Below are positions 1 through 11,100 of a DNA stretch of 64,000 nucleotides, one piece after another. The position numbers and the translations under genes were made by a program. How positions within the stretch are numbered: position 1 is the stretch's first letter; each line of letters begins with the position of its first letter. This DNA is from Acestrorhynchus altus. Lineage: Eukaryota > Chordata > Actinopteri > Characiformes > Acestrorhynchidae. The stretch spans positions 32,234,250 through 32,298,249 of the forward strand of contig CM067510.1 of the NCBI GenBank assembly GCA_034509495.1. The letters are read 5' to 3'. The notes under the pieces were generated by a model. That model saw only the letters and a list, made by a program, of their open reading frames with translations. It searched no databases and was not told the origin of the DNA.

Positions 1-50
1 CGCCCCCTCTCTCTGAACAGTCAGAGTCTGTATTGCAGGTTGAGCATCAG
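1..50 (+). repeat. GC-rich 52-bp minisatellite, last unit at window edge
   Basis: gccccctctctctgaacagt, then cagagtctgtattgcaggtt and gagcatca: one unit; the array, if any, extends upstream of the window. Confidence 0.8.
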
Positions 51-318
51 TTTTTATGTTGTGTGCCTGCAAAGTGCAGATCTCGGCTTTTTAAGCGTTA
101 AGGGGAAAAATGAGGATGTCAAGATTGGATACCAGATGCTTAGTTTCATTTTGCGTTTGCGTGAGAATGACTTCCAACTCGCCCGCATTTTAAGATGTTT
201 TATGTACATGTTTTCTTGTTCTGACATGTTAGTGTAGAAACAAAAGCTTCAACCCAGCTCTTTAAACCAGGTTAATCACATTAGATGCAATTTATTTCAC
301 GTACAAATGATGACAATA

Positions 319-351
<33 letters not shown>

Positions 352-2096
352 CAAATTTAAAGGCATACGTACAGTTTTCATATCTAATTTCTAAATTAAT
401 GAAGAATAAAATTATTAGAATTTTCTGCACTTATTGGTTCAGACTTAAGAGACATAGATTTTAGTGCTTTTACTTTATTTTACTTCAGTTCCTATTAATC
501 AATGATTATATTAAACAACGATGGACATTGAATTGTAATTTGGGACAAGTTGTTCAAGTTGCTCATGTCTTTAAGGAAGCATGAAGAGCTCTGTCACACC
601 CTGAAGAAGGTGTAGACACGTAGCCACGCACGGATTAGTAGATTTTAAGGGGACAGGACATAAAAAGGCCTTAAGAGGAAAGTAATAATCAACACAGGCC
701 AGTTTAATATGGTCAGATGTTGTGAATGTCAGGTTAATTATATTCATTTCCCAGCTCTGACTGAATTCTCTTCGCCCTGCAGTTCAGGCTATGATTAGGA
801 TTAATCTACATCTGAGGAACTGGTTCTGTAAGAGAAGATGAGATAAGATGATCCTTTGTTTAGTCCTGCTGTGGGGAAATTCACAAGAGGTTTTTAATTA
901 AGCTTTTAGGTTCATTTTTTAAAAATGCACTTGTTTTATTCATCTTTATTACAATGTCATATTATTATATCACTCCTCCTTTAGAAATACTAGATACTAG
1001 AGGACGATGATGTTCTAAATTACACCGTTTCATTGAATTCATATAATAAATCACTGTATGGATGTAAATGTGCTTTATTTTCACCTGTAACAGATTTTTT
1101 TGAAGCTCTTCAACAGGGTTAAATAATTATTGCGTGATGGTATGATTTCCCCCTTTGCAAGATCACCTTTAAATGTTTAAAAGTATGATCATGGGTTCAA
1201 ATTGATCTCTGATCTCTTCATAAAAGGGACATTTGTCTCTTTTCAGCTAATTTCTGACTTTTATAAGCTCCTCTGATTTTTTTATTTTGGGACGTCATTA
1301 AGTTTGTCAGTTGTAATTTCCCAAGTTGATCTTTAACTGCATATTTTTTGATACAAGCTGCTGGAGTTCCTCAGTTGAAACTGTGGTTCTTCATGTCACT
1401 TCCGTGTGGCAGACTGGACAGGGCAGTATTACAACAAAGTAATTGAAATAATTAACAGGGACAAGCTGAAGTCAGTTTGGATGAATTTTTGATTGTCCAG
1501 CCCTGTGTCAACCTTACCTAAACACACCCAGTTCGGTGGGGATTTTGACTCTTGTCTTGGCTGATCTCAATATATTGGTTATATATTATTATAAAGTTTG
1601 GAGGCACCCCCCCCCCCTCATTTTTATGTTTACATTTGTGTATTTGTGTCTTGTTATTCTTGCAATACTAGAAATGTTAAAAGTTAATAATCTCAAACAG
1701 TTGAAAAACGTTACCACTGTCCTGCAAAACCCTGTTTATCCATTTCCCTAGCAGTTGTTCTTCCCATTGTGTCAGTTTCATGATGAGTGGAGCAATATAA
1801 ATGTTCTTGCAAGATTTTTGATTGTTTGAAGATTTTATTTTTCATATGAAGACCTTTGTTGTATGATGTCCTCGGAGGTATAATTGTCTTTCTCACAGAC
1901 ACTTTATCAGCAGACTGCAATCACAGGTGACCTGTGATTTATTTACAAGGCAGCTGTAGCCTAATTTATTTACATCTACCTTACACACAAAATTCACATC
2001 TGCTTGAGAATTAGCAGGAATTATAGGACATAACAAATGTATTACACATCTCTGAGAAGCAATGATTGTTAAATTCAGTGACTTTGTCTCTTTCAG
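1..2096 (+). other. Upstream intron (or 5' flank) of snx29
   Basis: No coding exon was recognised. The region holds the end of a GC-rich minisatellite (1-50), a TG microsatellite (321-349) and a short C-run near 1606-1618; the rest is AT-rich unique-looking sequence. The first exon in the window begins with two bases that complete a codon, so at least one coding exon must lie further 5'. In human SNX29 only about four residues precede this exon, so the missing exon may be too short to see, or it may be outside the window. Confidence 0.6.
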
Positions 2097-2161
2097 GGAC
2101 ACAGCAAAATGACATTAAAAGGCAACACCTTCTAGAGAGACTGCTGGACGCAGTTAAACAG
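2097..2161 (+). CDS. snx29: snx29 exon 1 of window (N-terminal segment)
   Basis: Acceptor tttcag ends at 2096 and donor gtataa starts at 2162. The exon reads G-TQQNDIKRQHLLERLLDAVKQ; its first codon is split, with GG in this exon. It matches the start of human SNX29, whose N-terminus has the same KRQ-LLERLLDAVKQ pattern. The exon ends in phase 0. It contains no in-frame ATG near its start, so translation must begin in an upstream exon. Confidence 0.9.
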
Positions 2162-5100
2162 GTATAAACACTTATCAACATTTCTTTTATTCTGTGTTCT
2201 TCCGGATATAAAATCACACCATAACTCCGAAGGGATTTGATCATACCAGGACTTATATTTGGGAATTTCTGTAAAGATGATCGAATGATTATCTAAAATC
2301 ATATTTACATATTATTTATGTATAAAATCTTCGCAGTGCCAAATCCGCTTTGGTGGAAGAAAAGAGATTGCATCCGACTCTGATAGCAGGTAAGATGAAA
2401 CTTTTCTACTGCTGCATGAACTATTTTTGAGAATGCACCATAACACTGGGTTAGATACAGTTCTAGGGCTGGGTGATATATTAATTTTTTATATCTGTAT
2501 CGGGATATAAACAGAGTAAGATTTGGGCTTGGCTATAATAAACAGAGTGGGATACGGGCTGAGCGATATATCGATATTTATGTCTATATCAGGAATATAA
2601 ACAGAGCGGCATGTGGGCTGAGCGATATATCCATATTTATATCTATATTGGGATATAAACAGAGCGGGATACAGGCTGAGCGATATATCGATATTTATAT
2701 CTATATCGGGATATAAACAGAGCGGGATACGGGCTGAACGATATATCGATATTTATATTTATATCGGGATATAAACAGAGCGGGATACGGGCTGAGCGAT
2801 ATATCAATGTTTATATCGGGATATAAACGAAGCGGGATACGGGCTGAACGATATATCGATATTTATATTTATATCGGGATATAAACGGAGCGGGATACGG
2901 GCTGAGCGATATATCGATATTTATATCTATATCGGGATATAAACGGAGCGGGATACGGGCTGAGCGATATATTGATGTTTATATCGGGATATAAACAGAG
3001 AGGGATACGGGCTGAGCGATATCAATATTTATATTTATATCGGGATATAAACAGAGCGGGATACGGGCTGAGCGATATATCAATGTTTATATCAGGATAT
3101 AAACGGAGCGGGATACGGGCTGAGCGATATATTGATGTTTATATCGGGATATAAACAGAGAGGGATACGGGCTGAGCGATATATCGATATTTATATCTAT
3201 ATGGGGATATAAACAGAGAGGGATACGGGCTGAGCGATATATCGATGTTTATATCGGGATGTAAACAGAGCGGGATACGGGCTGAGCGATATATCGATAT
3301 TTATATCTGTATCGGGATATAAACAGAGTGGGATACGGGCTGAGAGATATATTGATGTTTATATCGGGATATGAACGGAGCGGGATACGGGCTGAGCGAT
3401 ATATTGATGTTTATATCGGGATATAAACGGAGCGGGATACGGGCTGAGGAGATGTTGTTTAAAGTGCGTTGGCTAGAGCAACGATGCAGTTAAAAGGCAG
3501 TGGTTGACTTCATATGTATCGGAGGAAGCATGTGCTTGCTGGCAGTATCGTATGTGGTGGGGAAGAGCTCTAACTGGGAGGGTTAACGGCACTTCCAAAT
3601 TTGGGCGGGAAATTGGGATTAAGGTTGTTGTCACCAGGCCTGTTCGCATATGCTCCTGTGAGTATATGCTGACTCCCCTGCATGTGTGTTTCCACAGAGT
3701 CATATGCTTGTGTGCCCAGTTTGAGGCAGTGCTTCAGCATGGCCTGAGGAAGAGCCGGGGCCTGGCTCTCACCGCTGCCGCCATTAAGCAGGCTGCAGGC
3801 TTCACCAGCAAGACAGAAGCAGGTAGAGGAACTGAGAGGAAAACTTGCCATCTCAACTGAACGCTCAAGGGTAGCAGTGATTCGGCCAAAAATGAGATTT
3901 GCACATTTTCCTACATACCCTCGATCTGGTCCGTGGAGCTACAGTGCTAACGGGGTGTGAGGTTTCAAACACTTTATCGGTGTTTTTCAACCCTGCTCCT
4001 GGAGGCACCAGGAGCACCTGATTCACCTCATCAGCTCATTAACCAGCTCTTCAGAGTTCCAGAGGCGTGTTGATGCAGAGAATCTACTAAAGTGTGCAGG
4101 GCAGGAGTTAGATTTTAGGAGTTGGCTTTCCCACACTGCCATGGACTAGCTGCTCACCCACCATCACCAACTGTAGAAATCTACTGTTAATATTATGTCC
4201 ACCAGATAATTAACATTACTTCAATATCCGAATAATAGAACAGAGATGTAGGGGTCCAGTGTCCCCTAACCATGTATAAGTAGTTTGACCAGAGGAGGAT
4301 GGGTCCTCCCCTTGTGAGCCTGGTTCCTCCCAAGGGTTCTTCCTCCAGCTGAGGGAGTTTTTCCTTGCCACTGTCGCCATGTGGCTTGCTCACTAGGGGA
4401 TCTGTCATCTATACTTTGTTTCTGTTTCTGTTTTAACCTTTCTTATTTATTTATTTATTTATTTATTTATTTTCTGTGAAGCTGCTCTGTGACAACTTCA
4501 GTTGTGAAGAGCGCTATAAAAATAAATTTTGATTGATTGATTGAGGAGTTCCTCCATAGCTCGAGTTGAGAAACACTACTGATTAGCCCTGTTGGGACAG
4601 GAGTAGTTTTAACTGGGGAGGTGGAATGAAGTATTTTTACTACAGGATGTCTGTGATTTCTCAGAACTGATGTTGTGAGGAGGTGTTTAGCTTCATTGAC
4701 GCCTCGGGTTGTTCAAGTCTGTGGCCAATGTTCATACCTACTGTGCAGGGCTGGTCAATTCATTGAACATGAGTCGAATCAATCAGAACTTCTAAGCTGA
4801 CCCTCGTCAATTATTTCACTTATTTTGTTTTTAATTCTGTTAATATTCTCCCCATTCTCCATAACATGCAACCGTGTAAGTAGTCATGTGACCGTCCGTG
4901 ACACCGAAGCATCGCGGAGAACTGAAACACCGAGTGAACTGAGGAACTCAAGCAGTTTGTACCAAAGAAAAATAATCCTTTAATAATCAGAATCGAGGTA
5001 AAATGTTTAATTCATCATGATATTAATTTGAGGTTATATCGCCCAGCACTACTACCGTGGATGCGTACAGGCTGGTTCAGTCTGGCCTGGTCAAGCCACT

Positions 5101-8100
5101 CACTTTTTTTGGGGGGAGGGGTCAGTGCAAATCGAGCGACCATGGTCAACACATTGCTTTAGATCTTCTCAGAGCTACAGCAGAGCTGCCCAGGCAGTCT
5201 GAGCAAAATCTTGGGGTGGATTTTGACTGGCTGGACCTGAAATACCCACCTCTGATATGCAACGAGCCCTTTCTCTGGAGATACGGGCCTTTTAAACCGT
5301 TAGAGAAACCAGAAATTGAGGAAACTTTTTGTGAAAGTTGGCTTAATGATCTGCTGGAGTAATCAGTTTGTCTTACTTTCCACCCCTGGGAGGCAGTGCC
5401 TCAGAGGTGTCCTTAGTAACAGCGAGGAGCTATAGTGCTGTGGGCCGTCCATAGAGGAAACAGATGCTTCAGAGGGCCCGTACAGGGAAAGCAGGTGCCG
5501 AGACTGTTTCTGAAACCAGATGGTTATGCAACAAGCGCCGTGAAAGAGGGCAGAAAAGAGAAACAGACGGTCTCTGAGGTTTACTCCCAACACCTGCTGT
5601 GGTTTTGAGGTTCGAAAAAGCAACAGCAGGACTAAGAATGATACCACTTACCAATGCACAATAGTTCAGAGTGATTAAGAGTTTTACTGTGAGGAAAACG
5701 TTGTTGGCTTCCTCGTTTGACTGACTTACAGTCGGTCAGCATAACTAGTGGCAGAAAAAAAAGTCTTCAGAGATGTTACAGGAAATGCTTTAGTCCTTTG
5801 TCTTTTTTTTCTTCAGAAATCTGAGCAGATCTTTGAAACGAGAGCTCTGCTCGGTTGTTTCGTGTCTATTGAAATACGGCCGTGAAGATAAAACGGGCTT
5901 TTATGACACGATCACACGGGTTTTGATAGATTCTGACGTCCGTCATCTGCTGTAAAGATGCTTTCTAGCCTTTTTTGAGACACATTTAAAATCCCTTGGG
6001 TCACAACGTAGCGTTTTTGTACATTTCTCAGGGCTTTTGTTTTGCCTTTTTTGAAATTGGGCCCCTTGTTATCATGACCCTGAAACTGAAAGCATCTCTA
6101 TCTCAGATCTTTTTTTTTTTTTTTTGCAAATGTGCTGTTTAAAAATAATCATATCAGGCTGTTAGTTCATCATTTGACTTAAAAAAAGGACCCTAAATGA
6201 CCTTCCGACGAGGTGTAGTTGGCACGATGAGGAACAGAAAGCTAAGAGCAGCTTGACTCACTTGTTCGTGATGAAGTCATTTTTCCGATCTTGCCCACCT
6301 TACATTCCCCCTTAAGCATAAACCTTAAGGGACGATTTTCCCTTCCCTAAGATAATTACTTAAGTCTGTTGCGTAAAATCTCTCGGACGCTTCACTTCAC
6401 AAAGGGAGGAATACAAGATTTACTGCGGTACAGTTTCACTGTTCCCATGACAACGACTCACCAGTGGAAAACGCTGTAATTGGACCCAAACAATTAATAC
6501 AAAACTGATAAATAAGAATAATAACAGAACGACACATGACTGCCAGCACTGTGGAGAACATAATGGTGTGGTGGGCGGGGCACGGTGGTCAGGGAATCGG
6601 CTTTGTGACTGTAAGGTTTGTGGTTTGATTCCCTGAACTGGCAGGACATCGCTTAGCTCCAGGGACGCCTACCACTGCTCCGGACACATGTGCTCACTGT
6701 GTGTATGTGAGTGTGTGAATTTGTGTGGCTGAGAGAACGCCTTCATTTCCTTTGTGGAACTGTGACCGTTTTCTCCAGAAGGTGGTGCTGCTGCGCTGTG
6801 TGAGCTGTAAGGGGGTAACTATTAACTTCAGCTGAGAATCGTTTAGCGTGCTGAAGCTCAGAGCTCACAGTGTTAGTCCTGGAGTTATTTTGGTGTAAGG
6901 TGAGGTAACTGACCATTACGGAACTGACCATTACGGTTTTATGATGAATTCCTTAAAAATGTCTTTAGGCAACTCTTTAAATATCTGGTTCTAACATTTG
7001 GAAAAAGCTAAAAAAGCACATTTTAACCATAACTCAAACATCAGATGGGGTACAGTGTGAAAATAAGCCCCTGAACCTGAGTAAAATATGTTTATCAGTG
7101 TTTCACTGCTCTGTGTTCTAGAGTTGACTTTCTGGTTCTACGTGAAGGAGCACCTGAATCGACATGAGCTGCAGCGTTTTTACTCTCTGCGGAACATCTG
7201 GTCCGAGGTGGGTCGTGGCCGGGCCTGGCTCCGCTGTGCCCTCAATGAACACTCTCTGGAGCGCTACCTCCACATGCTGCTGGCTGACCGCGTCCGTCTC
7301 AGGTACCTGTCAGCCCTCCAACGATATCGATATATCGCTCAGCCCGTATCCCTCTCTGCTTATATCCCGATATAGATATAAATATCGATGTATCGCTCAG
7401 CCCGTATCCCGCTCCATTTATATCCTGATACAGATATAAATATCGATATATCGCTCAGCCCGTATCTTGCTCTGTTTATATTCCGATATAGATATAAATA
7501 TCGATATATCGCTCAGCCCATATCTCCCTCTGTTTATATCCCGATATAGATATAAATATCAATGTAGCGCTCAGCCCGTATCCCGCTCCATTTATATCCT
7601 GATATAGATATAAATATCCACATATCGCTCAGCCCGTATCCCAATAACAAACTCCAAATCCAAATTCTGTTGCATCAGATTATTTATATATATTTCCCCT
7701 TTTAAACTCAGACTCTGTCCACCCCAAACTGCTTCAGCCTTTACTGCCTTTAATGTGCAAATTATTGAACATTTGTTCAATTATGAAAATAAGAAACAAA
7801 AAGATCATATCTGTTTAAAAGTAAAGGTCAGTTAAGGGAAAAACACAATATACCCACCTCATTTTCAATGTTGTATATTCGTTCAAACGATGCCTATTAG
7901 GTGCATTAAAATCCTCTGTGGCTTTAGATTTAAGTAGTTAAACATATATTTATGTTCATTTGTAGGGAGGGTTTTCATTATTACGGGACTCCAGCTTTCA
8001 AAAAGGAACTTGGTTGTTCCACCGAAAGTATATTTAACCTTTCTCATTTTTATAATTAGAAGATACTGATGCCTTTGGTGGATCATGTGACTCCCATTTG

Positions 8101-11100
8101 ACTTTAGTTTAGGTGGATCAAAACTTATGGGTCAAGTCTGCTTACAGCACAACATTGATCCTGTTTTCCATCTAAATTGCGGTGGGTCTTGGACACGTTT
8201 GCTTTACTGTAGTGAGCTTCGGCCCACGTTCGGACAGCCCCTCGGACCCCCTGCCTGTCCTGCCTTGCAGCATCACTGCAGGTGTATAGAAGCAATAAAA
8301 AAGACATATTTAAACCACCAGATAGGTTGTTTTAGAAGATAACCAGCAGAGATTTATGTTGGTAGGTTTCCATCATGCCTGGATGGAAGCCACTAGGAAA
8401 CACTCTGGTGTTGCTGATGTGACCCGTTTTCAGATTTAGCTGTGAAACAGATCCACAATGCAGACGAGCTCAGAGCAGGACACCCTTCGTTATTAATGTT
8501 GAGACAGCTGTTTTAATCATTTATAATTAGTGACTACAGTAGAACTTCATTAGGTTAAGGTGAGCACAGGAGCTTGTTCCATTCACTCTCTTCAGTGATG
8601 ACAAACTACTCAAATTTGATTTGCATCTAAGACGTGGTGTCTGGTGTATGTCTCCAGTGCCTTCTATGAAGAGTGGTCGTTTGTTCTTGATGAAGAGAGG
8701 GCGAGTATGCTCCCCACTATGGCTGCAGGTGAGTGGATTTATGTACGGTCATCTAATAAACTAAAGGCCCTTTTATACGGAGGATGATTTTTTTTTCTTA
8801 ACGAAATACAATCGAACCTTCACACCAAGTCTGCCGATTTCTATTTTTCTTTGCCATCACAGCTCTCATAAACCTCATAAATCAAATCTGTATCCCTTCA
8901 GCTCTCTTGAATTTCCCTTCCCTACATGAGTTCACTGCTCTTTTTGGTCATGTACAGGCTAAGATGCACGTAGATGCACTTGAACCACCATCCTAAATTC
9001 TGTTCTCACAGTCATTCCCCAGCCTTCCAGCTCTGCTCCAACCAATATCTTTAACCTCCACGTTTATATAGTCAGCTGGTTATATGTAAACATTTGATCA
9101 AGATGAGCTGTTTTGCTGCCGTCTTGATTTCTATGGTCTGCAGCCACGATAACAGAGCTCTGATCTGATTGAGCAGAAAATTGAGCAGGATCCGACTCAA
9201 GCAGCATTCCATTCCAAAGGGTACTTAGGCAGTGGCCTTGTATGCCCTACAAAGTGATCGCGTGATATCTGGTGGTCAAATCGCTTCATTTGGAATGCCC
9301 TGCAATGTCTTTACGACGGCGTGTGGCGTTCACCTCAAACTTTGGCAGCTCCTTTGCTTTCTAAAGTGAACTAATGAGGTCATATTTTGTATTTAAAATG
9401 GGAATAATAGTGAATTTATGGACACATAACAGGTTCCTGTCATGTTCAGATGTTGTGTTTTACTGGTTGCGATGAGCATCATCTGTTTAACCCTTGAGAC
9501 GTGGTGACCTACGGTCAACTTACTGTCATCTGGGAGTTGCTGCTCCTGTATCAGGAGAGGAACCAGTTGAGGAGGTTTGGGCATCTGGTTCAAATGCCTC
9601 GTGGACACCTCCATTGTGAGGTGTTCAGGGCATGTCCTACCAGGAGGAGACCCTGGGGAAGAGACAGAAAATACTGCAGACGTTAAACCTGGTGTGGGAA
9701 CGCCTTGGACTCCTCTAAATGAAAAAGGGCTATCCTGCCAGCTCTCGCTCTGTTAAAATGCTGCAGTTAAGATGTGCTGATTAGGGACTTCTAGGGCTGA
9801 AGATTAATGAGTCTGTGTTTTTGGTTTAGTCTTTGGTCACTACTTGGCATCGATATGCATGAAAGCACTTAATTCTGTTTGTGGACACAGGCCTCAACTC
9901 CATCCTGTTCGCCATCAACATCGACAACACGGACCTGAACGGGCAGGTGCGCACAGGCTCGGCCGTCTCTCACCTGTTGAAAGAGGGCACACAAGGCATG
10001 AGCAGCTTGTGGAAGGAGTCTGCGCAGGGCGTCAGCACACTGCTGAGGGAGATTGGCACCGCCACGGCTGTGGTGCCTGGCTTCAGCCCACGATCGGACA
10101 GCCCCTCGGACCCCCTGCCTGTCCTGCCTCGCAGCACTTCTGCAGGTACAAGGAGACAACAGTAAAGACTTAATCAGCCCACCAGATTGTTTTAGTTGAC
10201 CACCACCAGAGATTTATGGTAGGAGGTTTCCACCATGCTTGGATGGAAGCCAGTAGTTAAGCAGTGGAAAACAGAGCCACAATACACATCTTTAATAATT
10301 TATAGCGTTCTCAACCTCAACTTTATTATTATTATTAATTTTTACCTAATTTAGTGACTAATTAGTGATTCTCAATTTTTAATACTATATTAATAATATA
10401 TATTAATTTAAGGACATTTATATCTGAACAGAATTTAGATATTTATATGATTTTGTCCAAAAATGTACTTAACTAAAAATTAACTAACTAAAAATAAATG
10501 TAAATACAATATTTCTGATTATATTTGTAAGGATTGACAAGGATATTTATAATACGTTCTTCAGAAGACTTAACAGCAGTCAGTTTTGTAAATACAAAAT
10601 TATTTATTCATGTATGTATCAGTATTTTCCCTTCTCGGGACTTTTATTCTGTAATTTGAACACTACGTGAGGAAAGAAAGAGCTCCCCACATTGTTTTTT
10701 TCTTTCTATAACCTGATATCTGGTTCAGTGACATCATCACCCCCGCCTCTTCTCTCTGATCAGTCTACAGGGTTAGTCTTGTGGTTTATGTAGGTTATAT
10801 GAAAACTGCACGCAAAATGCAGATTTTGGGTTCTAGCAAGGTTCACTGTTACTGAGGCCAGGAACTGATGTTGGACCACACACTCCAAAGTGCATTATTC
10901 TGCTGATCTACAGTCCAGTATTGGGGAATTTAAACTTCCCGTTTCTGTTCCTTTTGCCCTTTAGACTCTGGTTTGAGGAAGGAGCGCAGACGGAAGAAGA
11001 AAATCACCAACATCATCTCATTTGATGATGATTTGGATGTGGGAGCGGAGGACGAAGAGGAGGGCAGCGAGGACGTAGGAAGGAGTGCGAGGAAGAGTGT

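Noticed and set aside
2972..3154. Tyr/Ile/Arg-rich ORFs in the AT-rich satellite, also near 35054-35287
   Set aside because: Repeat by-products; the 52/58-bp unit is not a multiple of three and the peptide cycles through frames.
3504..3860. 118-codon ORF covering exon 3
   Set aside because: Only 3698-3822 is coding; the rest is read-through into flanking intron and a SINE fragment, as shown by the splice sites and similarity limits.
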